Source: Hygrocybe punicea | Taxonomy: Eukaryota > Basidiomycota > Agaricomycetes > Agaricales > Hygrophoraceae | DNA: 64,000 nucleotides | Direction of reading: 5' to 3' | NCBI GenBank assembly: GCA_963556145.1 | Contig: OY744473.1 | Coordinates: 2,294,001 to 2,358,000 of the forward strand | Shown here: piece by piece, positions 1-10,185 of the stretch | Position numbering within the stretch: the stretch's first letter is position 1 | Layout: every line of letters begins with the position of its first letter | The notes under the pieces: model-generated | What the model was told of the DNA's origin: nothing | The model's input: only the letters and a program-made list of their open reading frames with translations | Databases searched by the model: none | Position numbers and translations under genes: made by a program

Positions 1-1
1 C

Positions 2-3000
2 CCTATAATAATTGAAGATCTCCATGGCATTTGCAAGAAGTGTTACAAGTCTTTGGTGAAAGGAAAATGCCCAGCTATGTCTCTGGCAAATGGTTTATGG
101 CTTGGACAAATTCCTAATGAATTGACTAATTTGTCTTATGCAGAACAACTGTTAATTGCTAGAGTGAGACACAATAGATGCATAGTTCGAGTTTCTTCAG
201 GAATGCACAAAATGAGAGCAAATGCCATTACATTTGCCAATCCAACTCCCAAGATTTATGACGTTTTACCCCCACCTGTTAATGAGTTGGATGAAGTGCT
301 AGCGTTTATTTATACTGGACCATGTAAGCCTACAAAATCTGATTTTGAGCGTACACCATTGCTTGTTAGGAGAAATAAAGTCGCCACTGCGTTGAACTGG
401 TTAAAACTAAATCACTGTGACTATTTTGACTTGGAGATTTCAGAAGAAAACTTGAAGCAATATCCTGAGAATGACATACCAGTTGTGGTAGAATACAGAC
501 AATCCTTTGTCAACAAAAACCCAGAAGGTACTGCTGTTAATGACATGGAAGAGGAAGAAGGAACTGAGACTGGCATGTGTTCATTTGTAGTTCATGGTTT
601 GACTGGTGAAGAATACTCTACCAAAAGTATCAAAGCCATCAAAGCCATTGCCTTGAGACATTTAATGGATAATAAAAAGATCCTGGCAATTGGACATGAG
701 AGTGATCCACAATCCATCTACAATAATCCTCAGTTGTTCCCTCAAATGATGCCATGGTTGTTTCCTTATAGACTTGGTGGAATTGGCAATTCACTGATTC
801 ATGGCAAGATTTCTGAAATCAAACATAAGAGACACTTGTTAATGTACTATGACAAGAGGTTTCAGAAAGATCCCCACTTTCCATTGATTGCATTTAACCA
901 TGAGCAAATAAAGGAGTCTACAACAGCTGGCTATTTATTAGCTGAAAAAGCAAAATTTGACCACATTTCACAAAGATTGATGGATGTTGATCTTGGAGTG
1001 TTGAATAACATTGCTAGAAAAATGGAAGATGGTAAACATGTCACTCCAAAAACTGATGAAGAGAAGCTATGTTTCCAATTAATCAAAGATATTGATCATG
1101 TAGGCAGTCATGTTAAAGGATCAATCACAAACAAGAAATATATGAGAAATGAAGTCTGGTCTCTGATGTCCTTTGCAGGTGCACCTTCTTGGTTTATTAC
1201 ATTTTCACCTGCAGATAACATGCACCCACTCTCCTTATATTATGCTAATACAAAAGAAACATTCACCCCTGAACTTAGAGGGTATGATGAGCGCTACAGA
1301 CTTATTGCTGAAAATCCAGTGGCTGGTGCTAGATTCTTTCACTTTATGGTAGAACTCTTTATCAAACATGTCTTGGGAGTTGGTTCAAAGCATTCTGGCT
1401 TTTATGGTGACACCAAGGCATACTATGGTACAGTGGAGCAACAAGGACGTCTCACACTTCACATGCACATGCTACTATGGCTCAAAGGATGTTTGTCACC
1501 CCAAGAAATCAGAGACAGAATAATAGATCCCAACTCAGACTTTCAGCAAGCATTTGTTGAGTATCTGGAAAGTGTACATATTGGTGAATTTATGACTGGA
1601 ACTATGGAAGAAGTCAAAGCTAAAGTGAACCAACAAGAAGAGTGTAATGATCCCACTCAGACTCTGCCTGAAGCACCCCCATCTATGTGTCAAATTTTGC
1701 ATGATGTAAAGAACAAAGATTGTAACAATTGCAAACAGCTCAATTCATGGTGGGACATATTTGCAAACACTATTGATCATTTGATTTTACACTCCAATGT
1801 TCATAATTGTGGCAGAAATAGTTCTAACAATGAGAAAGTCCAGAGAAAAGACAGACCCAATTGCATGAACAAACATGGTAAATGCAAAGCTAGATTTCCC
1901 AGACCTTTGTTTGAATCAACACAAGTAGACCCAAAAACTGGTGCATTGAATATGAAGAAGGGTGAAGCATGGATCAATATGTTGACACCACTAGTGACAT
2001 ATCTACTTCACTGCAATTCCGATATTACAAGTCTTCTTTCTGGTACTGCAATTAAAGCAATTGTAGCATATATTTCTGACTACATTACAAAGCCTGGATT
2101 GAAAACATATAGCATATTTGATACCATTAGAAGTGTGTTTGACAGAAACTCAGAAATGCTTGGAGGATCCATGAAAAGAAAAGACAAAGCCAGAAAACTA
2201 ATCACCCAGATCATAAATGCTTTAACTGCAAAACTTGAAATCGGTGGACCAATGGCTTCAATGTATCTGCTTGGCAATCCTGACCATTATACCAGTCACA
2301 AATTCATCCCTGTCTACTGGAGAAACTATGTGAGAGAAGTCCAGAAAGTTTGGAATCCAGATGCAAATGATGATGTGCAAGTTGAATCTGAAAAAGTTGT
2401 ACTGCACAATCAAAAGGGAAAATTTATAGGACTATCTGCTGTGCATGACTACATTTATAGACCAGCTCATTATGAAGAGATGAATTTATATGAATGGGTG
2501 CAATGTGCAGAAAGAGTCAAGAGAAACATCCAAACACCTCATGATGAAATGAACAGTGATGATGAATTGGACTTTTTGGAAACTGATACACAACCTTCAA
2601 TTCACAGAAAATGTTCAAAGTCTCATATACATACCAGTAATGGATTGAGCATAAAATTTGATGATCTGAACATCACAGATAATAACAACCTCATAGAATA
2701 TGACTCAGAGGATTCCAAATCTGATAGCACTGGGTTAATACAAGAAGATACCAAGCTTTTTCTAGAAGATCACCCATTATATGAATCACACTGCATAGAA
2801 TTCTGTGAAAAAAAGAAGCTTGTTGTTCCAAACTTTGTTGGTGGTTCATTGCCCAGACGTGATAGAGGAGACAGAGAATACTATTGCACTACAATGCTTA
2901 CTCTGTTCAAACCATGGAGATCTGGCAATGACCTGAAAAGTGAACTGGAATCATGGCATGAAGCATTCACTGATTATGAATTTACCATTAGACAATTAGA

Positions 3001-6000
3001 AATCATGAACAACTTTAATCTCAGATATGAATGCCTTGATGCTCGAGATGACTATTCTGCTCAGCTGAGACAAGGAGCAGTGTTAGATGGTACTTGTCCT
3101 CAATTTATGACTTCAGACATGATATCATATTTGGATGATGACAACATTCAAAATGGTGGTGACTTTGGAGATGACAATTATGAGCAGGAAAAGAATAATG
3201 CAGAATATGGCAGTAACAAATATTCTGAACTTGGTCAACATGGTAGACTGATCAAAGCTCAAATGGATGCCACTGAAAACATTGTCAGAAATATTGGTTG
3301 GCTTGATCCATGTCCAGATGGTTCTATTACAGTAAATTCTGCTCCACTTGAAGTTGAAATGAATCAACCTGGTACTCAATGGAAACAACTTGTTCAAGAG
3401 CAGAGACAAGAAATACTAGATAAGCGCAATCAACATATTCCTGCAAACTCAAAGTCGACTTCACACAAAACATATACTGATCCAAATGAAAATGATGTGA
3501 TGATTGTGGACCAATCATACTTGATGCAAACTTTTAGAGCTGAAAATGCACAGCGACAACGACTAATTGAAGAGACGAATAGAAAATTTAGCTTGAACAT
3601 TGAGCAAAGAAGGGCCTTTAAAATTATTGCAAATCATGCTTCATCTTCTAGTAGTGAGCAGTTGAAAATGAATATTGCTGGAATGGCTGGCACTGGAAAA
3701 TCACAAGTCATCAAAGCAGTGGTTGATTTCTTTGACAATGTACATGAGTCTCACAGATTTGTTATTCTTGGTCCTACTGGTACATCTGCTGCTCAACACA
3801 ATGGTTCAACTTATCACTACTTTCTAGGTATCAATCCAAACATGTCAAATAAAAATGAAGCAATGGGCATTGCTCAGCTCAAAGGTAGACTAGAAGGAGT
3901 TGACTATATTTTCATTGATGAAGTCTCAATGCTGTCCTGTCATGATCTCTACAAAATTAGTGCCAGACTTGCCAAAGCTTTGAATATACATGACATCCCA
4001 TTTGGTGGAATCAACATAATATTTGCTGGAGACTTTGTACAGTTACCGCCAGTTGGAGGTGCACCATTGTACAGTGGAACAGTTGGCACCCAGATCACAT
4101 CAGCCTTGACCACACACTCTCAGGAAACTGCCATTGGAAAAGCACTCTGGCATCAAGTCACCACAGTTGTGATTCTAAGAGAAAACATGAGACAGAGGAC
4201 TCAGACAGCTGAATCTTCTTTGTTCAGAACTGCCCTTGTCAACATGCGCTATGGCAAATGTACTGCACAGGATATTCAGTTTTTGAGGACCAGAATTGCA
4301 GGCAAACGTCCAGACCAGCCCAATGTTGCCTCTAAGAATTTTAGAAATGTTCCTATCATATGTGGCATTCACTCACAAAAGGATCAGATCAATCTTCTTG
4401 GATGTGAAAGATTTGCTTCTGACACCCACCAGAACTTGACCAACTTTTATTCCATTGACAAGTGGGGAAAAGACAAGGATTCTGTAAGAAGCAAGTCCAA
4501 ATCTAAAGCTATACATCAATCCAGTGACATAAACTTTGATACACAAAGAGAGATATGGAAAGTGCGACATGCTGCAACTGATAACTTTGTGGGACAACTC
4601 TCATTGTGTCTTGGTATGCCTGTGATGCTTCGCAATAATGATGCCACTGAACTCTGCATTACAAAAGGACAGGAAGGATTTGTTGTAGGCTGGCAGTCAA
4701 TGAAAGCAAGTCATGGCAAAAGAGTACTTGACACTTTATTTGTTGAACTGGACAAACCTCCAAAGCTGGTGCAGATTCCAGGACTTCCTGACAATGTAGT
4801 GCCCATTGTAAAAAACACCAAGACAATTCAGTGTGTATTTCCCAGTGACCTGAAGGAATCCATTGAGAGACAACAAGTCTGGGTGCTTCCTAACTTTGCA
4901 ATGACTGCTCATGCTGCTCAAGGAAAAACACGTCCATTCAATGTTGTGCATTTAAACAGTTGCTTCAACCACATGTCATATTATTCTTCATTGTCTAGAA
5001 GTGCTTCTGCTGCTGGAACTGTAATAATTCAAGGCTTTGACACTAAAGTGATCACTAGAGGTTGTTCTGGATATCTTAGACAAGAATTTAGAGAACTAGA
5101 ATTGCTTGATGAGATTACAAGGATCAGATATGAAGGTGCTTTGCCTGAACACATTGATGCTGATACACGCTCTGTTATGCTTCGAAACTTTCAGCAGTGG
5201 AAGGGAATTCACTATGTTCCAGCCAAAACTGATAATGCTATTAAATGGTCACCAACTGATCCACTACTATTGGCTCATACAATTCCTGATAGCCCATGGC
5301 AATTGGTTGAAAAAGGCAAAGGAAAACAGAAAGCAGCTGTAATTGCAACTTCATTTGTTCCAGCAAAAGGCTCAGTTGCTATTGCTTCAACCCAAAAATA
5401 TTCACTGGACACAAACAATGAACGAGCAGCTAAAAGGCCTCGGATCACCAAAGACCATGTCAACAAAGGATCCACAAGCAAGCAACACGTTATTAAATCT
5501 CCAACTGGACTGATCTGGGATAGCAATGACTACAGCTGTGCATATGACTCATTGTTGGTGATTCTGTTCAATCTGTGGAAGGACAATCATGCAGAGTGGT
5601 CCACAGTATTCAGAAGCATAAATGATCATTTGACCACATTGTCTCATGGTTTTCCACAGGTGTTGCCCCAAAATGTGGCATTTGAACAGCTAAGAGATCA
5701 CCTTAGAACTACACTGCATAACATAAATCCTACAGACTTTCCTAGAGGAACAATGGGCATCAGTGTGGCAAATCTGGCTATGGAGTTGTTTAAAGTCAAT
5801 GACATTGTAGCCTCTTCTCAACATGAATGTTCTCAATGTGACTTTGCAGAAGAACCCATTGATGACAGACTAGGCTATGTATTACATGCTGATGACACCA
5901 TTAAACAGTCTACCATGAAGTGGGTTGATACCTTGTCACAGAAAACCAATAGAAGATGTCCTGATTGCAACAGCAGAATGAATCAAGTTGTATTTTATAA

Positions 6001-6301
6001 TGAAGCACCACACATTCTTGTTCTAGAGTATCCATTCAAAAACATTGAAACCAGTCATAGACTAGAATTTCTTTCAGAGACTGGCACAAAGACATTAGAC
6101 CTTAGAGGCGTTGTATATCATGGTCAATATCATTTCACCTCACGCATTATTACTGCAAAGAAACAAGTATGGTATCATGACGGAATGATTACTAGCAACT
6201 CTTGTTCCAGAGATGCTGACCTTACACAATTTTCAGACCATGATATCAGACACTGTAAAAATAGAAACATTGTACTGGTAATTTATGCTCAAAGTCTTTG
6301 A
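2..6301 (+). CDS. Helitron Rep/PIF1-helicase protein with C-terminal USP-like domain, 5' end outside window
   Basis: The frame is open from base 2, so the gene continues beyond the left edge; the paralogue at 44-49.5 kb has several hundred more N-terminal residues. Domains in order, numbered from base 53: a DUF6570-like N region (about 1-130); a Helitron Rep domain with the HUH motif in GRLTLHMHMLLW near residue 469 and paired tyrosines in YISDYITK near 672; an acidic linker (about 840-920); a PIF1-type SF1 helicase with Walker A GMAGTGKSQ near 1210 and Walker B FIDEVSML near 1287; then a C-terminal region from about 1820. That last region has NDYSCAYDSL, a CxxC pair (CSQC), a second (CPDC), and YHFTS followed by WYHDG. 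This matches the Cys box, zinc fingers and His box of USP (C19) deubiquitinases. Rep nicks and joins DNA and the helicase unwinds it during rolling-circle transposition; the role of the peptidase-like part is unknown. The frame is uninterrupted, so the element may be recently active. Confidence 0.9.
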   Translation, partial: PIIIEDLHGICKKCYKSLVKGKCPAMSLANGLWLGQIPNELTNLSYAEQLLIARVRHNRCIVRVSSGMHKMRANAITFANPTPKIYDVLPPPVNELDEVLAFIYTGPCKPTKSDFERTPLLVRRNKVATALNWLKLNHCDYFDLEISEENLKQYPENDIPVVVEYRQSFVNKNPEGTAVNDMEEEEGTETGMCSFVVHGLTGEEYSTKSIKAIKAIALRHLMDNKKILAIGHESDPQSIYNNPQLFPQMMPWLFPYRLGGIGNSLIHGKISEIKHKRHLLMYYDKRFQKDPHFPLIAFNHEQIKESTTAGYLLAEKAKFDHISQRLMDVDLGVLNNIARKMEDGKHVTPKTDEEKLCFQLIKDIDHVGSHVKGSITNKKYMRNEVWSLMSFAGAPSWFITFSPADNMHPLSLYYANTKETFTPELRGYDERYRLIAENPVAGARFFHFMVELFIKHVLGVGSKHSGFYGDTKAYYGTVEQQGRLTLHMHMLLWLKGCLSPQEIRDRIIDPNSDFQQAFVEYLESVHIGEFMTGTMEEVKAKVNQQEECNDPTQTLPEAPPSMCQILHDVKNKDCNNCKQLNSWWDIFANTIDHLILHSNVHNCGRNSSNNEKVQRKDRPNCMNKHGKCKARFPRPLFESTQVDPKTGALNMKKGEAWINMLTPLVTYLLHCNSDITSLLSGTAIKAIVAYISDYITKPGLKTYSIFDTIRSVFDRNSEMLGGSMKRKDKARKLITQIINALTAKLEIGGPMASMYLLGNPDHYTSHKFIPVYWRNYVREVQKVWNPDANDDVQVESEKVVLHNQKGKFIGLSAVHDYIYRPAHYEEMNLYEWVQCAERVKRNIQTPHDEMNSDDELDFLETDTQPSIHRKCSKSHIHTSNGLSIKFDDLNITDNNNLIEYDSEDSKSDSTGLIQEDTKLFLEDHPLYESHCIEFCEKKKLVVPNFVGGSLPRRDRGDREYYCTTMLTLFKPWRSGNDLKSELESWHEAFTDYEFTIRQLEIMNNFNLRYECLDARDDYSAQLRQGAVLDGTCPQFMTSDMISYLDDDNIQNGGDFGDDNYEQEKNNAEYGSNKYSELGQHGRLIKAQMDATENIVRNIGWLDPCPDGSITVNSAPLEVEMNQPGTQWKQLVQEQRQEILDKRNQHIPANSKSTSHKTYTDPNENDVMIVDQSYLMQTFRAENAQRQRLIEETNRKFSLNIEQRRAFKIIANHASSSSSEQLKMNIAGMAGTGKSQVIKAVVDFFDNVHESHRFVILGPTGTSAAQHNGSTYHYFLGINPNMSNKNEAMGIAQLKGRLEGVDYIFIDEVSMLSCHDLYKISARLAKALNIHDIPFGGINIIFAGDFVQLPPVGGAPLYSGTVGTQITSALTTHSQETAIGKALWHQVTTVVILRENMRQRTQTAESSLFRTALVNMRYGKCTAQDIQFLRTRIAGKRPDQPNVASKNFRNVPIICGIHSQKDQINLLGCERFASDTHQNLTNFYSIDKWGKDKDSVRSKSKSKAIHQSSDINFDTQREIWKVRHAATDNFVGQLSLCLGMPVMLRNNDATELCITKGQEGFVVGWQSMKASHGKRVLDTLFVELDKPPKLVQIPGLPDNVVPIVKNTKTIQCVFPSDLKESIERQQVWVLPNFAMTAHAAQGKTRPFNVVHLNSCFNHMSYYSSLSRSASAAGTVIIQGFDTKVITRGCSGYLRQEFRELELLDEITRIRYEGALPEHIDADTRSVMLRNFQQWKGIHYVPAKTDNAIKWSPTDPLLLAHTIPDSPWQLVEKGKGKQKAAVIATSFVPAKGSVAIASTQKYSLDTNNERAAKRPRITKDHVNKGSTSKQHVIKSPTGLIWDSNDYSCAYDSLLVILFNLWKDNHAEWSTVFRSINDHLTTLSHGFPQVLPQNVAFEQLRDHLRTTLHNINPTDFPRGTMGISVANLAMELFKVNDIVASSQHECSQCDFAEEPIDDRLGYVLHADDTIKQSTMKWVDTLSQKTNRRCPDCNSRMNQVVFYNEAPHILVLEYPFKNIETSHRLEFLSETGTKTLDLRGVVYHGQYHFTSRIITAKKQVWYHDGMITSNSCSRDADLTQFSDHDIRHCKNRNIVLVIYAQSL

Positions 6302-6411
6302 GCATCCTCCTTGAGGTCAAGCCCGACTGTTTATATGTGATAAAGTTTTGTATAGCATTCAAGGTCATGGATAAGTAGGTTTCAGCAAATGTGAATTAAT
6401 TGTCAACACAC
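6302..6411. other. 3' flank of Helitron gene, terminus not found
   Basis: The short AT-rich stretch after the stop should hold the 3' UTR and perhaps the Helitron 3' end (hairpin then CTRR). I could not recognise a convincing terminal hairpin here, and it does not resemble the sequence after the second Helitron gene. Confidence 0.3.
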
Positions 6412-7050
6412 TGTTTGAGAGGCAGTTATATTTGGCAGTTGATCTGTTGCTCCCTGAGAAATTGCTTCATGTTGCATGATAGTGCAACACAGGGGAGATG
6501 GCACATAGAGAGGAAGTTAATAAAGACTTAAGACACTCTATGCAGTTTTATTTTATTCTAATTTATATGTTGCTGAGGTGGGACGTGGGCTTATTTTCGT
6601 GACTTCCTGTAGCATTTAAATAATCTAAAAACATAGATTATCACCATATGCAGTACTCTGTATTGACAAAGGCAAACAGCCACTAAGACCCCAGAAAAAT
6701 CATTAGGCTCCGTCATCCTGAAACAGTGGAATAAACCCAAAATCTGAAAGGGGGGAGTAGTTAGATTAAACTTATTTCTGCATTAATTTTGGAGATCTGC
6801 CCGACTCAGAACAACGTGATCATGCCTTTGCCAAGTCTCGGCATGTCATATTCTAATGACTCAACCAGATTCAACTGACACTGAAAAAACTAGGCCTGCA
6901 GCGAGAAGCTGACTCAGCTAGGGGTTCCGGCTCCGACTGGCACCCCGTCTATGTTGAAAACATATTTAAATGCTGCAGAAAATCGACCATTAGAATAACT
7001 TGCAATATGCAACATGCACTATGTATCTTATTATGACAAATGGTAATCTC
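6412..7050 (+). repeat. dispersed repeat, copy 1, with a ~393-bp insertion
   Basis: Bases 6412-6595 and 6989-7040 match 19885-20130 in the same orientation (shared landmarks: GGCAGTT.TATTTG.CAGTTGA, ACTCAAGACACT-like stretch, GTTGCTGAGGTG.GA, CTATGTATCTTAT). In the downstream copy the two blocks are contiguous. Here they are separated by 6596-6988, bounded by ATT on both sides. The insert shows no clear terminal repeats and no gene that I recognise. Confidence 0.55.
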
Positions 7051-8498
7051 GTACAATGTATGTGTTTATTCAATTCGATTAGTCACTACTCTTCGTCATC
7101 GGTCTGGACTATTTAGTCAGTTAGTTGTCTTATTCTTCACCATTCTATTTGGTTCATTCTATGACTTTATATATATAACTAGCATACCAACTTCCAGATT
7201 AGTCGAACATTGGTTACCCCAGTGATACACCAGTCCACCATCAACCGATTCGTCCAAGCTTCTACTTAAGCTATTCTTCTAGCATCTAATCAATGTTTAT
7301 CTGGCAACCAACTTCTAACACTTATGCCATATGTAACATGCTTTACTTTTTTAGAGGGCTGGCATGAATAAATTCTTCACATAGTTCTAATCTTTACCCT
7401 GAATTGATGCACTATCACCTAATAAATAATATTGAGCAACACTAAGTCCATCACTCTCACACATTATTCTATTACAAAGGTTATTATAGAGCTGCTCAGT
7501 AAATTACCTTTTATTTTGGATCTTGTATTTAAATTTTAACCAAACTTAAGCCTCTCACATACCGAAACAGATTAGTTGTGATTAAGGCCATACATGGGTA
7601 TACTGTGGGTCCAATTTCTGGACACACCTGTACCTACCATGCCTGCACCCATTCAGATACCATGTACATACTGTACCTGAAAATTGGTCGCATACAGCGG
7701 GTAACCAGTACACCCATATCTGGTGCGTGTGCTAGACACACATCAATTGACATCATCATCACCCTTGCGAGGTAGACAGGGGTCTCCAGTAGGTTGTGTG
7801 CTTAGGGGTAACATCATTTGTGAGGGGTTGGGGTGCCACATGAGTGATGGTGCTGGAGGCCTCAGGAATGATGTCTATGTGTCAGTCAACGAATATGCAT
7901 GTATTCACAAAGTCTCTGTATGTCTTTCTGTGCTGGACACCTCGCGAACACATCTCACTGTGGTTTGGTGGTTTAGCCCATGTGGATGTAGCTGGGTTCG
8001 GTGCACATACCTGGGCCATTTGGTGAGTACACCAGCCTCCTAGCCTTGTTGAATTGTTTCCATTGCTGAGTCCAGGTCTGATTTTTTGTTGTTTTCGAGT
8101 GAGTTTGTCTAGGAAATAAATAAAATTAATTAGTAATGGTAAAATTAATTACTTACTAGCTCTTGAGAGTACCCATGGGGGCTAACTCATGTGTCCCGAT
8201 AACCAAAGCCACCTGCATGCCAGATGAAGGGTGCGGTATGGTAATGGTGTCCCAATTTCGAAACCGTGACTGAACCCATGTTACCCATTTTGGAATAACC
8301 ACAGGTTCACCCCTACCCATGCATGGCCTTAGTTATGATGTATGTTGAATGGGGTCATTGTGTTTGTGGACCAAACACATTTAAAAAGTTGAGATTCTGC
8401 ATCGTTACAAATAAAGCTATTAGATACATATTTACAATAAAATACATTGTAAAATACACAGCAGTTGCCACTACAATATAGAACAATAGTACAGTAAT
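7051..8498. other. gene-free stretch; possible short TIR element
   Basis: No coding region is supported. An inverted pair, AAGGCCATACATGGGTA near 7585 and TACCCATGCATGGCCTT near 8320, could be the ends of a ~750-bp element, but no target duplication is clear and similarity stops after about 17 bases. A degenerate unit with CACCTCGCGAACACA (around 7830-8030) recurs in altered form near 17.15-17.5 kb and 41.4 kb. Confidence 0.3.
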
Positions 8499-9715
8499 TT
8501 AAAACATTGTAACATCCTCACCAATTTGTGTTTGGCACATTCGCTTATGTGTATCATCTTCCGAACCATAACCAACACGTCGTTTTACAATTATTCTCGG
8601 CTGAGAATCAGGGTTTGTCACAGTATTGGTAGCATGGAATGTACGTGTATGAAAGGCATCCTAGATATCAGTTAGAACATAATCAGTATAAACAAATTCC
8701 CGAATTAAATGTAAAGAGTACTTGTGTGTGTGAGTCATTAAGTAATGCTATTGATCGTAAGATCGATTTCATTCGATATTGATTGTGAGTGGAAACAGCC
8801 ATAAAAGAGACTTGGAGTTCGACGATATCACCAACAGAGAACTTGGCAGGGGAAAAAGATTCCATGCTATGACCCAAGAATTGCGAGTAAGTGTCCATTT
8901 GCCATCATATGGGAAGTATTTGATTTCTTACCTGTCTCCACAAAGCTTATAGTATTCGACAACATTGTCGGCTGCATGGACAAGGTGACAACCAGACATC
9001 GTCTTTAATACATCATGTGAATCCACCATTGCTGGAAAAGTGATCGGAGTAGTACTAGAAATCTCTTTTGCAAGCGAGAAGTATCGGTTGCTGGCAGTAA
9101 AAGAGGTATGATCCTTGAAAGATGAAAGCTGATATTCGAGAAGTTGTCCAGCTGGCAGGTGGCGTGCAAACTTTGCATGGATAGTTCGAATAGCAGGGAG
9201 TATTTCATTAAAGGTTGCTGCACTGGCTCCAGTGATCGATATATATTGTTGTAAATATTGTCGGTTGCGAAGCTTACGAGGTCTAACAGGTACTATTTAG
9301 ACGATAAAAATAGCAGTATTAATTGTGAACATACCGATACTGTGCATCTACAGGAGGCAGTTCCTTCTCGCACAAAATGCCCTGGATAAACAGGACAACC
9401 TCTTCCAATTCCTTGGATGAAGAGTTGGCAGCCTGTCTTCGTATAACTAGGCGATATCTCTGAGGTTCCCCACAATACACAACATCCAGTGATCGTACAA
9501 AATCCCTGTCCTTTTACATGATGAGTATAATAGTTAATTCACCTTGATAATCGCTCACTTTGAGAGCAGCAATGAGCTGTTTCAGAGGCTGTTTTTCAGC
9601 CGATGTAGCAATAACAGTTTGCAGTGATGCAGCTATTTAATACAGGTAAATTTATGGTTTATAGATAGCATTCATAGTACTTACAGGCAGCTTTCGTGTC
9701 GTATTGGTCGAACAT
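8499..9715 (-). CDS. family I protein, copy A (312 aa, six exons)
   Basis: Unrecognised family, reconstructed from three paralogous copies in this window. Exons by eye (minus): 9715-9685, 9632-9559, 9510-9335, 9282-8932, 8866-8722, 8660-8499. The lengths sum to 939 bases, 313 codons including stop, with GT...AG introns of about 40-70 bp. Conserved parts shared with the copies at 25.9 and 53.2 kb are ELPPV at the end of exon 3, ASNRYF and NVVEYY in exon 4, then the most conserved block FSVGDIVELQVSFMAV and ILRSIALL in exon 5, and a basic tail with KRRVGYGSEDD. There is no signal peptide or membrane segment, and the basic/acidic tail suggests a nuclear protein. It lies head to head with the family II gene starting at 10186, 470 bp away. 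No function can be assigned. This copy has no stop or frameshift, so it is the best template for the family. Confidence 0.72.
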
Positions 9716-10185
9716 CACAGAATGGAGTTGCACTACTACTACATGCATGCCATGAAATCGACTACTAACTGTCAGTGTCGGCCTGTTCGGCACAGAATTA
9801 GAGCTGATGTCCAAATTAATGGAATACAGATGTCCAGGCGACAGAATGCCACAACCGAACCATAGAATGCCGAGACCGAGTCAATAAAATGCACAGGTCA
9901 GCTGCAGGATCCATATTTAGTGTTTTAATTGTTCATCTGGTCTAGAACCAATCACTGCTCTTCGGACCATGGAGTGAGGTATGTGTTTCATGGATCTTTA
10001 TGCCCCCCTACACACTGAAAAATCATACAAGCAGATATATATATGAGAGTAGTGGTACTCCACTGGAGTGGTAGATTCTGACAGCATGATGAGGTATGAA
10101 TATTGGCCATATCATGTAAAAATATATTCTAAATGTTCGGGGAGGATGTCAGCTCATATGACACATCACCTCTCTCGGCAAGGCT
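9716..10185. promoter_or_regulatory. shared intergenic region between divergent family I and II genes
   Basis: The two start codons face away from each other across 470 bp, so both promoters must lie here or overlap it. A stretch near 9810-9880 has two similar short phrases (CAGAATGCCACAACCGA and TAGAATGCCGAGACCGA). The equivalent region of the other pair (52818-53219) has the same arrangement but no obvious sequence identity. No TATA element stands out. Confidence 0.4.

Noticed and set aside
6302..6600. Helitron 3' terminus (hairpin plus CTRR) after the first Helitron gene
   Set aside because: Several CTAG/CTGA sites exist but none follows a convincing hairpin or recurs after the second Helitron gene.
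9293..9475. 60-codon minus-strand frame MWGTSEIS...
   Set aside because: Out of frame with the family I exon there; paralogue comparison supports the other frame (DRDFVRSLDVV, ELPPV).
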